Positions 1 to 8,017 of a DNA stretch of 11,499 bases are shown piece by piece. Source of the DNA: an uncultured Methylobacillus sp. (GTDB taxonomy: Bacteria; Pseudomonadota; Gammaproteobacteria; Burkholderiales; Methylophilaceae); assembly GCA_946481235.1 (NCBI GenBank), contig CAMLME010000053.1:1-11499 (forward strand), in the 5' to 3' direction. The position numbers and the translations under genes are program-made. The notes beneath the pieces are model-generated. The model did not search any database, was not told the origin of the DNA, and saw only the letters and a list, made by a program, of their open reading frames with translations. How positions within the stretch are numbered: position 1 is the first letter of the stretch; the number at the start of each line of letters is the position of its first letter.

Positions 1-9
1 GGCTTGCAT
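1..9 (-). CDS. Start of a minus-strand gene, cut by the window edge (possibly nadD)
   Basis: An ATG on the minus strand (positions 9-7) is followed by codons for Gln and Ala and then the window ends. A purine-rich Shine-Dalgarno-like run (GGGAGA) lies about six bases upstream of it. The gene would lie downstream of hemF, where many betaproteobacteria carry nadD, and nadD proteins often begin M-(Q/K)-A/P before the GGTFDP motif. That identity is inference from position only; three codons cannot prove it. The gap to the hemF stop is about 225 nt, longer than expected for a tight operon. Confidence 0.35.
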
Positions 10-235
10 GCGTTTCTCCCTTTATATTTCTGCGGGAATTATGACAGAAACGCGGGGAAGTGAGGTTCGCCGACTTTGTGTTCTGAAATAGCCGGAACCG
101 TTTGCCTGATTCCTGAAAATCTCACGGAAGGGCTGGTCACCTGCGACCATCTGCTCGATATAGCGCGCTCTGTCAGTATGAAGCCGACCGAAATCGCAGC
201 TGCATTGAAACAGTAGAAGCAGTAAGGTCGGGGAT
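10..235. other. Gap left of hemF with a short unexplained open frame
   Basis: No recognisable gene and no convincing hemF terminator (no stem followed by a T-run) is visible here. On the plus strand one frame stays open from 64 to the TAG at 214-216. Its last part (about 121-213) reads like a short helical protein tail ending MKPTEIAAALKQ. No start codon with a ribosome binding site introduces it, and an ATG at 41 in another frame runs only 16 codons. It may be a remnant of a decayed gene or chance. Confidence 0.3.
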
Positions 236-1135
236 TTAGTCCAGCCAGTCCTTGCCGGTCAGGAAGTCGGAGTACAGCTTCGCTTCCGCCGAACCGGCTT
301 CCGGGCGCCAGTCGTAGCGCCATTTCACGATAGGCGGCAGCGACATCAGGATGGATTCGGTACGTCCGCCCGATTGCAGGCCGAATAGCGTACCGCGGTC
401 GAACACCAGATTGAATTCCACATAGCGTCCACGACGGTAGGCCTGGAAGTCACGCTCGCGCTCGCCGTAGGGCGTGTCCTTGCGGCGTTGCAGGACGGGT
501 AGGTAGGCGTTCAGGAAACTGTCGCCCACGCTTTTTACCATCGCAAAGCTCTGGTCGAAACCGGGTGCGCTGAAATCGTCGAAAAAAACGCCGCCGATGC
601 CGCGCGGTTCCTTGCGGTGCTTGAGGTAGAAGTATTCGTCGCACCAGTGCTTGAAGCGGGGGTACAGTTCGTTTCCGAAAGGATCCAGCGCCTGGCGGCA
701 GGTGCGGTGGAAATGGATCGCGTCTTCCTCATAGCCATAATACGGGGTCAAATCCATGCCGCCGCCGAACCACCACACTGGTTCTTCGCCAGGTTTGGTC
801 GCGATGAAGCAGCGCACGTTCATGTGCACTGTTGGGGCGTAGGGATTGCGTGGATGCAGCACCAGCGATACGCCCATTGCTTCGAAACCGCGCCCTGCCA
901 GTTCCGGGCGGTTGGCGCTGGCCGAAGGAGGCAGCCGGTCGCCGGTCACATGCGAGAAATTTACCCCGCCGCGTTCGAAGACGTTGCCCTCTTCGATGAC
1001 GCAACTGATCCCGCCGCCACCTTCCGGGCGCTGCCAGGAATCGTTCAGGAAGTTCTTGCCGTCGACCAGTTCCAGTGACTCGACGATGCGATGCTGGAGA
1101 TTGGTGAGATAGTCGAGAATGAGGCGGGTGTCCAT
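236..1135 (-). CDS. hemF: Oxygen-dependent coproporphyrinogen III oxidase
   Basis: HemF oxidatively decarboxylates coproporphyrinogen III to protoporphyrinogen IX with O2, a late step of aerobic haem synthesis, in the cytoplasm. The 299-residue length equals that of E. coli HemF. The four metal-ligand histidines known in E. coli have counterparts here at H94, H104, H143 and H173, each shifted by two residues; H104 is the proposed proton donor. Also visible are [18 protein letters not shown] (121-138), [12 protein letters not shown] (184-195) and [13 protein letters not shown] (237-249). The frame is open further upstream, but the ATG at 1135 matches the family start ([14 protein letters not shown]); upstream codons are unlike HemF. 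The ribosome binding site is weak (AAGAAGA). The gene follows tsaC by 65 nt, and a TACAAT box (1172-1167, minus strand) in that gap could give it its own promoter. HemF implies at least some oxygen-using life. Confidence 0.97.
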   Translation of the reverse strand: MDTRLILDYLTNLQHRIVESLELVDGKNFLNDSWQRPEGGGGISCVIEEGNVFERGGVNFSHVTGDRLPPSASANRPELAGRGFEAMGVSLVLHPRNPYAPTVHMNVRCFIATKPGEEPVWWFGGGMDLTPYYGYEEDAIHFHRTCRQALDPFGNELYPRFKHWCDEYFYLKHRKEPRGIGGVFFDDFSAPGFDQSFAMVKSVGDSFLNAYLPVLQRRKDTPYGERERDFQAYRRGRYVEFNLVFDRGTLFGLQSGGRTESILMSLPPIVKWRYDWRPEAGSAEAKLYSDFLTGKDWLD

Positions 1136-1166
1136 GATGTTGTCTTCTTGTCTGTGTCTGGCGGTT

Positions 1167-1172
1167 ATTGTA
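1167..1172 (-). promoter_or_regulatory. Possible -10 box for hemF
   Basis: The minus strand reads TACAAT here, matching five of six bases of the TATAAT consensus, about 32 nt before the hemF start. No good -35 hexamer stands 16-18 bp upstream, so this is a weak suggestion that hemF has its own promoter besides read-through from tsaC. Confidence 0.2.
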
Positions 1173-1200
1173 GCGCAGGCGTCCTCGCCAGCATTGCACG

Positions 1201-1743
1201 CTATTTGCGGATGATTTTTCCGGTTACCAGATCTTGTATCGTCGAGGGCCTGCGCCGTGCGCCTATCGCCCCCGGAATGACCAGTACGCGCTTGCCGAAC
1301 AGGCGCCGGCATTCCGCGGCTGTTTTTGCCGGTTTCCCGCCGCTCAGGTTGGCGCTGGTGGAAACGAGTGCCATATCGGCAGACCGGCACAAGGCGGCTG
1401 CTCCGCGATGGGCAGGGACGCGTACTGCTACCGAGTCGTGCGCGCCACGCAGGGTGGCTGGACATTTACGGGATGCGGGAACCAGCCAGGTATGAGGGCC
1501 CGGCCAGCGGGCGCGCATGCGCTTTGAAAGCTCGGGGCTGAGGTCTGCAAGGTATGGGCGCAATTGCCGCGGGTGCGCGGCGATCAGGATCAGCCCCTTG
1601 GACGGACTGCGCTTCTTGAGCCGCAGTACGCGCCGGACAGCTACAGGGTTGCGCGGGTCGCAGCCCAGCCCGTAGCAGGACTCGGTGGGGTAGGCGATGA
1701 CGCCTCCACGCTGCAGATGCTTGCGGATGCGCCACGCGTCCAT
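1201..1743 (-). CDS. tsaC: Threonylcarbamoyl-AMP synthase (YrdC/Sua5 family, short TsaC form)
   Basis: TsaC makes threonylcarbamoyl-AMP from threonine, bicarbonate and ATP. This is the first step of the essential t6A37 modification of ANN-decoding tRNAs, completed by TsaD/B/E. The 180-residue protein is a single YrdC domain, close to E. coli TsaC in length, without the extra C-terminal domain of Sua5. Family motifs are seen in order: [12 protein letters not shown] (18-29), [12 protein letters not shown] (43-54), PGPHTWLVP (81-89), [11 protein letters not shown] (128-138) and RRPSTIQD (164-171). The ATG at 1743 lies six bases after the purD stop and lacks a strong Shine-Dalgarno, so translation is probably coupled to purD. 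A YciO-type paralogue is less likely given the short length and motif spacing. The protein is rich in Arg. Confidence 0.93.
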   Translation of the reverse strand: MDAWRIRKHLQRGGVIAYPTESCYGLGCDPRNPVAVRRVLRLKKRSPSKGLILIAAHPRQLRPYLADLSPELSKRMRARWPGPHTWLVPASRKCPATLRGAHDSVAVRVPAHRGAAALCRSADMALVSTSANLSGGKPAKTAAECRRLFGKRVLVIPGAIGARRRPSTIQDLVTGKIIRK

Positions 1744-1749
1744 GAGGGA

Positions 1750-3015
1750 TTACTTGATAGCGCGCCAGCCGATGTCGCGGCGCATCTGGCTGCCTTCGAA
1801 TCGGATGCCTTCTGCAATCGCATAGGCACGGCTTTGCGCCTGCTTCACGGTGTCGCCCAGTGCGGTGACGCACAGCACGCGACCGCCGCTGGTGACCGGC
1901 TGGCCGTTTTCCATGGTCGTACCGGCGTGGAAGACATGCGCGTCCTGCAAGTCCTTGGGCAATCCGGTGATGGCGTCGCCCTTGCGCGGCGTGTCGGGAT
2001 AGCCGGCCGAAGCCATGACCACGCCCAGCGCGGTGCGGCGGTCCCAGTCCGCTTCGGCTTTGTCCAGCGTGCCGTTGACGGCGTGCTCGACCAGTCCGAC
2101 CAGGTCGCTCTTGAGGCGCAGCATGATGGGCTGGGTTTCCGGGTCGCCCATGCGGCAGTTGAATTCCAGCGTTTTCGGCGCGCCGTTCTTGTCGATCATC
2201 AGGCCGGCGTACAGGAAACCGGTGTAGCGGATGCCGTCTTTCGCCATGCCCTGAATGGTCGGGCGAATGATCTCGCGCATCACGCGGGCATGCATTTCGG
2301 GCGTCACGATGGGCGCAGGGGAATACGCACCCATGCCGCCGGTGTTGGGGCCGTTGTCGCCGTCCAGCAGGCGTTTGTGATCCTGGCTGGTCGCCAGAGG
2401 CAACACGTGCTCGCCGTCGCACATCACGATGAAGCTGGCTTCCTCGCCTTCGAGGAATTCTTCAATGACGACGCGCGCGCCGGCAGCGCCCAGCTTGTTG
2501 TCGGCCAGCATCATGTCGATGGCTTCGTGGGCTTCGTCCTCGCTCATCGCGACGACCACGCCCTTGCCCGCAGCAAGCCCGTCCGCCTTGATGACGATGG
2601 GTGCGCCCTGCGCCGTGACGTAGTCATGCGCCGCCGCGGCATCGGTAAATGTGGCGTAAGCGGCCGTGGGAATGCCGTGGCGTTGCATGAAGGCCTTGGC
2701 GTAATCCTTGGATGATTCCAGCTGCGCGGCCGCCTTGGTCGGGCCGAAAATCTTCAGGCCGGCGACGCGGAAGGCATCGACCACGCCTTGCGACAGCGGA
2801 GCCTCCGGGCCGACCACGGTCAGCGCGATCTGCTCGTCCTGCGCAAACTGCACCAGTTCGGGAATCGCGGTGATCGCGACATTCTGCATGTCCGGATCAA
2901 GCGCCGTGCCGGCATTGCCGGGCGCGACGTAAACACGGCTCACTTTCGGGTTTTGCGCCAGTTTCCATGCCAGCGCATGTTCGCGCCCGCCGTTACCGAT
3001 GACCAGAATTTTCAT
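1750..3015 (-). CDS. purD: Phosphoribosylamine-glycine ligase (GAR synthetase)
   Basis: PurD joins glycine to 5-phosphoribosylamine with ATP, giving glycinamide ribonucleotide, step 2 of de novo purine synthesis. The 421-residue protein has the usual family length and full ATP-grasp layout: N-terminal nucleotide-like fold with GNGGREHALAWKL (7-19), GPEAPLSQG (69-77), the ATP-grasp loop VIKADGLAAGKGVVVA (141-156), NTGGMGAYSP (224-233) and the PurD signature RMGDPETQ (288-295). The C-terminal domain is complete (ends WRAIK). The ATG at 3015 is preceded by AGGGAAG at about seven bases. It sits after purH, a frequent purH-purD pairing, but the two are separated by a 97-nt gap holding a heptamer hairpin that could affect purD expression. 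tsaC follows after six bases. Confidence 0.98.
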   Translation of the reverse strand: MKILVIGNGGREHALAWKLAQNPKVSRVYVAPGNAGTALDPDMQNVAITAIPELVQFAQDEQIALTVVGPEAPLSQGVVDAFRVAGLKIFGPTKAAAQLESSKDYAKAFMQRHGIPTAAYATFTDAAAAHDYVTAQGAPIVIKADGLAAGKGVVVAMSEDEAHEAIDMMLADNKLGAAGARVVIEEFLEGEEASFIVMCDGEHVLPLATSQDHKRLLDGDNGPNTGGMGAYSPAPIVTPEMHARVMREIIRPTIQGMAKDGIRYTGFLYAGLMIDKNGAPKTLEFNCRMGDPETQPIMLRLKSDLVGLVEHAVNGTLDKAEADWDRRTALGVVMASAGYPDTPRKGDAITGLPKDLQDAHVFHAGTTMENGQPVTSGGRVLCVTALGDTVKQAQSRAYAIAEGIRFEGSQMRRDIGWRAIK

Positions 3016-3035
3016 GTGTTACTTCCCTGAAGTAG

Positions 3036-3108
3036 AGAAGGGAGAAGGGAGAAGGGAGAAGGGTGCCATGTCGAGACTTACCCTTCCCCCTTCCCCCTTA
3101 ACCCTTCA
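3036..3108. repeat. Heptamer inverted repeat between purH and purD (4 x AGAAGGG facing 4 x CCCTTNN)
   Basis: The left arm is four perfect tandem copies of AGAAGGG (3036-3063). The right arm is four tandem CCCTTNN heptamers (3081-3108; NN = CC, CC, AA, CA), separated by a 17-base loop (3064-3080). Pairing 3063 with 3081 outward, 23 of 27 positions (3037-3063 with 3081-3107) are Watson-Crick pairs. In the minus-strand transcript (the purH-purD direction) two of the four mismatches become G-U wobbles, so 25 of 27 can pair. Each strand also holds four runs of three or more G with short spacers, the G-quadruplex pattern. No T-run follows the stem in the minus direction, so it is not a classic intrinsic terminator. 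Its role (mRNA stabiliser, processing site, dispersed genomic repeat) is unknown. Confidence 0.85.
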
Positions 3109-3115
3109 CAGAATT

Positions 3116-4684
3116 TTAGTGCCTGAAATGCCGCACGCCCGTCAGTACCATTGCCAAGCCGTGCTCGTCAGCCGCAGCGATCACTTCCTCGTCGCGCACG
3201 CTGCCGCCCGGCTGGATCACGCAGACCGCGCCGGCTTCGGCCAGCACGTCCACGCCGTCGCGGAACGGGAAGAATGCGTCGGATGCCACGGCGGAGCCTT
3301 GTAGCGACAGGCCGGCGTTGGTTGCCTTGATCGCCGCGATGCGGGTGCTGTCCACGCGGCTCATCTGGCCGGCACCGACGCCCAGCGTCATGCCGTTGCC
3401 GCAGAAGACGATCGCATTGGATTTTACGAACTTGGCCACGCGCCATGCGAACAGCAGGTCTTGTAGCTGTTGCTGTGTCGGCTGTTTTTTGGTGACGACC
3501 TTGAGCTGCTCCGGTCCAACATTGAGCGCATCCGGGGTTTGCAGCAACAGGCCGCCGCCGACGCGCTTGTATTCGAGAGCGTTGGCGGCGTTGCCCAGCG
3601 GCACCACCAATACGCGCAGGTTGGTCTTGGCGGCCAGCGCGGCCTTTGCTTCAGACGTGAAGGACGGGGCGATCAGCACTTCGACGAAGTGCTTGCGGTC
3701 GTTCATCGCGTTGACCACGTCGATGCCGACTTCGCCGTTGAAGGCGATGATGCCGCCGAAGGCTGAGGTCGAATCGGTCTTGAAGGCTTTTTCATAGGCG
3801 CCGAGCAGGTTGCCGTCGATGGCGACGCCGCACGGGTTGGCGTGTTTGACGATGACGCAGGCAGGAACGTCGAAAGTTTTGACGCATTCCCAAGCCGCAT
3901 CGGCGTCGCCGATGTTGTTATAGGAGAGCTCCTTGCCCTGCAATTGGGCGAAGCTCGCCAACGCGCCTTCCGGCACCGTTGCGTCGCGGTAGAAAGCCGC
4001 GTCCTGGTGCGGGTTTTCGCCGTAGCGCAGGTCCAGCACCTTGGAGAACTGGGCGTTGAAGCGATCCGGGAATGCGTTTTTCTCACCCTTGGGGCCGAGT
4101 GCGGTCAGGTAGTTGCTGATCGCGCCGTCGTATTCGGCCGTGTGCGAGAAGGCCTTTTTGGCGAGTGCCAGACGGGTTTCGGCGCCGACGGCGCCGCCGC
4201 TGGATTCGAGCTCGCGTGTCAGTTGGTCGTAGTCGGCCGGATCGGTAACGATGGCGACGTGGTTATAGTTCTTGGCCGCAGCGCGCACCATGGTCGGGCC
4301 ACCGATGTCGATGTTCTCGATGGCTTCTTCCAGCGAGCAATCCGGGTTGGCGATGGTTTCGCGGAACGGATAGAGGTTGACGACTACCATGTCGATGGTC
4401 GGGATATCCGCTTCCTTCATCGCTGCCACGTGCTCGGGCAGATCGCGACGACCGAGAATGCCGCCATGCACCTTGGGATGCAGTGTCTTGACGCGGCCAT
4501 CCAGCATTTCCGGGAAACCGGTGTAATCGCTTACCTCGATCACGGGGACGTTCTTTTCGCGGAACAGTTTGGCGGTGCCGCCCGTGGAGAGGATTTCAAC
4601 GCCGAGCCGGTTGAGGGTCTGGGCAAACTCGACAATGCCTTGCTTGTCGGAAACGCTGATCAGCGCGCGCTTGATAATGGTCAT
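3116..4684 (-). CDS. purH: Bifunctional AICAR transformylase / IMP cyclohydrolase
   Basis: PurH carries out the last two steps of purine synthesis: formylation of AICAR by 10-formyl-tetrahydrofolate, then ring closure to IMP. The 522-residue length is close to the E. coli protein (529). The N-terminal IMP cyclohydrolase (MGS-like) domain spans about 1-195, with ALISVSDK (7-14), STGGT (33-37), [14 protein letters not shown] (62-75) and NLYPF (103-107). The AICAR transformylase domain follows, with YGENPHQ (221-227), the catalytic pair K280-H281 in [10 protein letters not shown] (279-288), STSAFGG (305-311) and a C-terminal [10 protein letters not shown] (468-477). It ends in RHFRH. The ATG at 4684 matches the family start; its ribosome binding site is weak. 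It lies 49 nt after fis and before purD. Placement behind dusB-fis is common in betaproteobacteria. Confidence 0.98.
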   Translation of the reverse strand: MTIIKRALISVSDKQGIVEFAQTLNRLGVEILSTGGTAKLFREKNVPVIEVSDYTGFPEMLDGRVKTLHPKVHGGILGRRDLPEHVAAMKEADIPTIDMVVVNLYPFRETIANPDCSLEEAIENIDIGGPTMVRAAAKNYNHVAIVTDPADYDQLTRELESSGGAVGAETRLALAKKAFSHTAEYDGAISNYLTALGPKGEKNAFPDRFNAQFSKVLDLRYGENPHQDAAFYRDATVPEGALASFAQLQGKELSYNNIGDADAAWECVKTFDVPACVIVKHANPCGVAIDGNLLGAYEKAFKTDSTSAFGGIIAFNGEVGIDVVNAMNDRKHFVEVLIAPSFTSEAKAALAAKTNLRVLVVPLGNAANALEYKRVGGGLLLQTPDALNVGPEQLKVVTKKQPTQQQLQDLLFAWRVAKFVKSNAIVFCGNGMTLGVGAGQMSRVDSTRIAAIKATNAGLSLQGSAVASDAFFPFRDGVDVLAEAGAVCVIQPGGSVRDEEVIAAADEHGLAMVLTGVRHFRH

Positions 4685-4733
4685 GGTCTTTAGGGAAAAG
4701 GAAATAAACAGCGGATGGAAGAAAAGGGGATTG

Positions 4734-4970
4734 TTACTGAATGTCGTACTGCTTGAGCTTTTTCCGCAGGGTGTTGCGGTTCAGCCCGAGGATATCCGCG
4801 GCTTTGCTCTGGTTGCCGCCGGCCAGGTTGAGTACGTACTCCAGCATCGGTTTCTCAACGCAGCCCAGCAGCATGTCATAGACGGCGTGCGGCGGTTCGC
4901 CATCGAGGTCCTTGAAATAGGCTTCGAGTGCGCCGCGTACGCAGGCGGCCAGGTCGTTATCGATGATCAT
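4734..4970 (-). CDS. fis: Fis-family nucleoid-associated DNA-binding protein (short form)
   Basis: Fis is a small dimeric DNA-bending protein that shapes the nucleoid and activates growth-related promoters in enterobacteria. This 78-residue protein is about 20 residues shorter than E. coli Fis (98 aa). It lacks most of the N-terminal beta-hairpin arm that contacts the Hin/Gin recombinases, while the helical dimer core and C-terminal helix-turn-helix (about 52-74: [24 protein letters not shown]) are intact. The short form is usual outside enterobacteria. The start overlaps the dusB stop in an ATGA (4967-4970), so translation is coupled, and dusB-fis is the conserved arrangement also known in E. 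coli. The protein has a low Glu/Lys bias compared with typical NtrC-tail relatives; an NtrC fragment is unlikely because of length and context. Confidence 0.93.
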   Translation of the reverse strand: MIIDNDLAACVRGALEAYFKDLDGEPPHAVYDMLLGCVEKPMLEYVLNLAGGNQSKAADILGLNRNTLRKKLKQYDIQ

Positions 4971-5995
4971 GCTGCAAGGGCCTCCGCTTCGCCGGTTTCT
5001 TCTTCGTAGCGCAAGCGGGCGTCCTGCTGGCGCAGCTCGCCGAAAAACTCATTGACTGCCTGCATCTGTTCTTCGACGTTGGGTAATTGGTTCATGCGAT
5101 GGCGGAAGCTGGCTGACCCGACCAAGCCCTTGGTGTACCAGGAAATATGTTTGCGCGCGACACGCACGCCGGTGAGCTCGCCGTAGAAATCGTACAGGTC
5201 GCGAATGTGATCCAGCAGCACGTCGTGAATCTCGGCGACTTCCGGCTGCGGCAGGTGTGTGCCGGTTTTGAGGAAATGTTCGATCTCGCGGAAAATCCAC
5301 GGCCGGCCTTGCGCTGCGCGACCGATCATCACGCCGTCGGCGCCGGTCTGTTCCAGCACGTATTTGGCTTTTTCCGGAGTGGTGATGTCGCCGTTGGCGA
5401 TGATGGGGATGCCGACGCGGGACTTCACTTCGGCAATCAGGTCGTATTCCGCATGGCCGTTGTATAGGCAGGCGCGCGTGCGGCCATGAATCGCAAGCGC
5501 CTGGATACCGCTTTCTTCGGCGATGCGCGCGACCAGCGGTACATTGCGGTTGGCCTTGTCCCAGCCGAGACGGGTTTTCAGCGTAACCGGCACGCCCGGT
5601 ACGGCCTTGACCACGGCTTCAAGAATTTGCGCTACCAGCGGTTCGTCACGCAGCAGCGCGGAGCCGGCCATCACATTGCAGATTTTCTTGGCCGGGCAGC
5701 CCATGTTGATGTCGATGATCTGTGCGCCGTTGTCGACGTTATGACGGGCCGCTTCGGCCATCATTTTGGGGTCGGCACCCGCGATCTGCACCGAAATCGG
5801 TTCCACTTCGCCTTCATGATTAGCCCGGCGCAGGGTTTTCTCGCTGCCATACAGCAGCGAATTGGAAGTCACCATCTCGGACACGGCCATGCCCGCGCCC
5901 AGTCGTTTGCACAACTGGCGGAAAGGACGATCCGTCACGCCGGCCATCGGGGCGACGATCAGATTGTTCTTGAGTTGGTATGGGCCGATTTGCAT
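4967..5995 (-). CDS. dusB: tRNA-dihydrouridine synthase B
   Basis: DusB is an FMN enzyme that reduces uridine to dihydrouridine in the tRNA D-loop using NADPH. The 342-residue protein has the TIM-barrel Dus domain with the signature APMAGVTDRPFR (15-26), SEMV (39-42), the catalytic cysteine C100 in DINMGCPAKK (95-104), KTRLGW (140-145), the IHGRTR motif (169-174), IIANGDI (198-204) and the FMN-phosphate site GVMIGRAAQGRPWIF (221-235). A helical tRNA-binding domain follows. Length, the immediately downstream fis and the motif set favour DusB over DusA or DusC. The ATG at 5995 gives the typical start (MQIGPYQLKNNLIVAPMAG); the ribosome binding site is poor. It heads the leftward cluster and should carry the main promoter in the gap at 5996-6199. 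The acidic tail ([12 protein letters not shown]) is unremarkable. Confidence 0.96.
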   Translation of the reverse strand: MQIGPYQLKNNLIVAPMAGVTDRPFRQLCKRLGAGMAVSEMVTSNSLLYGSEKTLRRANHEGEVEPISVQIAGADPKMMAEAARHNVDNGAQIIDINMGCPAKKICNVMAGSALLRDEPLVAQILEAVVKAVPGVPVTLKTRLGWDKANRNVPLVARIAEESGIQALAIHGRTRACLYNGHAEYDLIAEVKSRVGIPIIANGDITTPEKAKYVLEQTGADGVMIGRAAQGRPWIFREIEHFLKTGTHLPQPEVAEIHDVLLDHIRDLYDFYGELTGVRVARKHISWYTKGLVGSASFRHRMNQLPNVEEQMQAVNEFFGELRQQDARLRYEEETGEAEALAA

Positions 5996-6032
5996 GAGGC
6001 TCGATCAGGGGTGGCGCGAACGAAAGGTGCCT

Positions 6033-6040
6033 ATTTTATA
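6033..6040 (-). promoter_or_regulatory. Possible -10 region for the dusB-fis-pur cluster
   Basis: The minus strand reads TATAAAAT here, about 38 nt before the dusB start, in the divergent gap with edd. It is the most AT-rich patch on this side of the gap. A clear -35 hexamer is not seen 16-18 bp upstream (CCTTTTCC lies there), so the promoter call rests on the -10-like box and on the position at the head of the operon. For edd, on the plus strand, I could not pick a convincing promoter; the AT-rich stretch near 6170-6185 is the best place to look. Confidence 0.35.
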
Positions 6041-6199
6041 TGCAAACCACAGTCAGGAAAAGGCGAAATTGCCATGTTCAGGAGAGATTTACGCCCTTGT
6101 TCATCCCCAATCTTCCCGACTCAAGGGCAACGGGCAGCTGGGATTTTGGCCCGATTTGCGGTAGGATTACGTGTTTAATTTTTGAGCACCTCTATACCA

Positions 6200-8017
6200 A
6201 TGAAACTAAACTCCACGGTCGCAGCTGTTACTGAGCGCATCAAAGAGCGTAGTGCCGATACCCGCAAGGCCTACCTTGAGCAGATCGATGCCTTGTCGCA
6301 GCGCAAGCCCGGTGTCGAGCGCATGGGTTGTGCCAATGTGGCGCACTCTTTCGCCGCGATGCCCTCCGACGACAAGTTCAAGGTGGTCATGGAACGCGCG
6401 CCCAATGTGGGCATCGTCACCGCTTATAACGACATGCTTTCGGCCCATGCGCCTTACCAGCATTTCCCTGACATCATCAAGGCCGAGGCCCGCAAGCACG
6501 GTGCAACTGCCCAGGTTGCCGGCGGCGTGCCGGCCATGTGCGACGGCATCACCCAGGGCATGCCGGGTATGGAGTTGTCCCTGTTCAGCCGTGACGTGAT
6601 TGCCATGTCCACCGCCGTATCGCTTAGCCATGACGTCTTTGACGCTGCGCTCATGCTGGGCGTTTGCGACAAGATTGTCCCAGGCCTGCTGATCGGCGCG
6701 CTGCATTTCGGCCATCTGCCGACCGTGTTCGTCCCGGCCGGCCCGATGACCACCGGCCTTGCCAACAGTGAGAAATCTCACATGCGCGTGCTTGCCGCCG
6801 AAGGCAAGGTTGGCCGCAAGGAGTTGCTGGAAACCGAATCCAAGGCCTACCACGGTCAAGGCACCTGTACCTTCTACGGCACCGCCAACAGCAACCAGAT
6901 GTTGCTGGAAGCCATGGGCCTGCACGTTCCTGGTTCCGCCTTCATCAATCCGGGGAGTGCTTTCCGCGAAGAGCTTACCCGTGAATCGCTGCGTACCGTG
7001 CTCGGTATTACCAAGGGCCAGGCATTCACGCCTATCGGCCGTCTGGTCGACGAGCGCTGCATCGTTAATGCGATGGTTGCGCTGCTGGCAACCGGTGGTT
7101 CCACCAATCACCTGATCCACTGGGTGGCTGTCGCACGTGCCGCAGGCATCTCGATCAACTGGGACGATTTCTGCTCGCTGTCCGATGTTGTGCCGCTGGT
7201 GGCGCGTGTTTACCCGAACGGCGAAGCCGACGTGAACGCCTTCCAGGAAGCTGGCGGCCCGGGCTATGTCATCCGCGAAATGCTGGATGCGGGCCTGATG
7301 CATGAAGACGTGCTTACGGTGCGCCCGAATGGCATGCGCGAATACACCGCCATCCCGGCGATGAATGACAACAAACTGACATGGCACGTGGCCGGCCCGA
7401 CGCCGGACGACTCCGTGGTGCGTCCGGTATCCGCTCCGTTCAGCCAGAACGGCGGCATCAAGGTGCTGCGCGGCAATCTCGGCCGCAGCGTGATCAAGAT
7501 TTCCGCTGTGCCGACCGACCTGCATATCATCGAGGCACCGGCCAAGGTGTTCGATTCGCAAGAAGCTCTGCTGGCTGCCTTTGCCGCCGGCGAACTCGAC
7601 CACGACGTGGTTTGCGTGGTGCGCTGGCAGGGTCCGCACGCCAACGGCATGCCGGAGCTGCACAAGCTGACTCCGCCGCTCAAGGCGCTGCAAAGCAAGG
7701 GTTTCGACGTGGCGCTGGTTACTGACGGCCGCATGAGCGGCGCTTCGGGCAAGATCCCGGCCGCGATCCACGTGTCGCCGGAAGCTGCCGCTGGCGGCCC
7801 GCTGGCCAAGGTGCGCGACGGCGACCTGATCCGCCTCGACGCGATCAACGGCGAACTGAACGTGCTGATCGATGCGACCGAATGGGCCGCGCGCGAACCG
7901 GCTCGCATGCCGCAGGCGCAACGTGCCGCGAACTCCATGGGAATCGGCCGCGAACTGTTCGCCGGCATGCGCCATAACGTAACCTCGGCTGAAGAAGGAG
8001 CCTGCACTTGGCTGTAA
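6200..8017 (+). CDS. edd: 6-phosphogluconate dehydratase (Entner-Doudoroff)
   Basis: Edd dehydrates 6-phosphogluconate to 2-keto-3-deoxy-6-phosphogluconate (KDPG). It belongs to the IlvD/Edd family of iron-sulphur dehydratases. With the ATG at 6200 it has 605 residues, the usual length for the family. Seen in order: ITAYNDM-type motif [11 protein letters not shown] (73-83), [24 protein letters not shown] (109-132), C156 in GVCDKIVPG (154-162), and C223 in [13 protein letters not shown] (221-233); C156 and C223 match the cluster cysteines of E. coli Edd (C154, C221). [11 protein letters not shown] and a C-terminal [23 protein letters not shown] complete it. An in-frame TTG at 6182 would add six residues, but ATG 6200 aligns with family starts. 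IlvD is excluded by the Edd-specific N-terminus and by eda overlapping its end. It is transcribed away from dusB. Confidence 0.97.
   Translation: MKLNSTVAAVTERIKERSADTRKAYLEQIDALSQRKPGVERMGCANVAHSFAAMPSDDKFKVVMERAPNVGIVTAYNDMLSAHAPYQHFPDIIKAEARKHGATAQVAGGVPAMCDGITQGMPGMELSLFSRDVIAMSTAVSLSHDVFDAALMLGVCDKIVPGLLIGALHFGHLPTVFVPAGPMTTGLANSEKSHMRVLAAEGKVGRKELLETESKAYHGQGTCTFYGTANSNQMLLEAMGLHVPGSAFINPGSAFREELTRESLRTVLGITKGQAFTPIGRLVDERCIVNAMVALLATGGSTNHLIHWVAVARAAGISINWDDFCSLSDVVPLVARVYPNGEADVNAFQEAGGPGYVIREMLDAGLMHEDVLTVRPNGMREYTAIPAMNDNKLTWHVAGPTPDDSVVRPVSAPFSQNGGIKVLRGNLGRSVIKISAVPTDLHIIEAPAKVFDSQEALLAAFAAGELDHDVVCVVRWQGPHANGMPELHKLTPPLKALQSKGFDVALVTDGRMSGASGKIPAAIHVSPEAAAGGPLAKVRDGDLIRLDAINGELNVLIDATEWAAREPARMPQAQRAANSMGIGRELFAGMRHNVTSAEEGACTWL
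7995..8000 (+). promoter_or_regulatory. Ribosome binding site of eda inside edd
   Basis: AAGGAG lies within the last codons of edd, seven bases before the TTG at 8008. The strong match and ideal spacing decide the eda start in favour of this TTG over the in-frame ATG at 8047. Confidence 0.75.

Noticed and set aside
1564..2715. A 383-codon open frame on the plus strand, opposite purD and tsaC
   Set aside because: The translation is low-complexity (Ala, Val, Gly, His rich) with no recognisable motif, and it crosses two real minus-strand genes; it is a GC-driven shadow.
3036..3108. Reading the heptamer array as a CRISPR array or as an intrinsic terminator
   Set aside because: There are no spacers between units, the units are 7 bases, and no T-run follows the stem on the minus strand.
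6182..6199. Upstream TTG start for edd, adding MSTSIP
   Set aside because: The ATG at 6200 fits the family N-terminus and length, and there is no Shine-Dalgarno placed for the TTG.
6001..6199. Search for a HexR-type or other operator upstream of edd
   Set aside because: I saw no clear palindrome; only short GGG/CCC matches in a GC-rich stretch, which are expected by chance.
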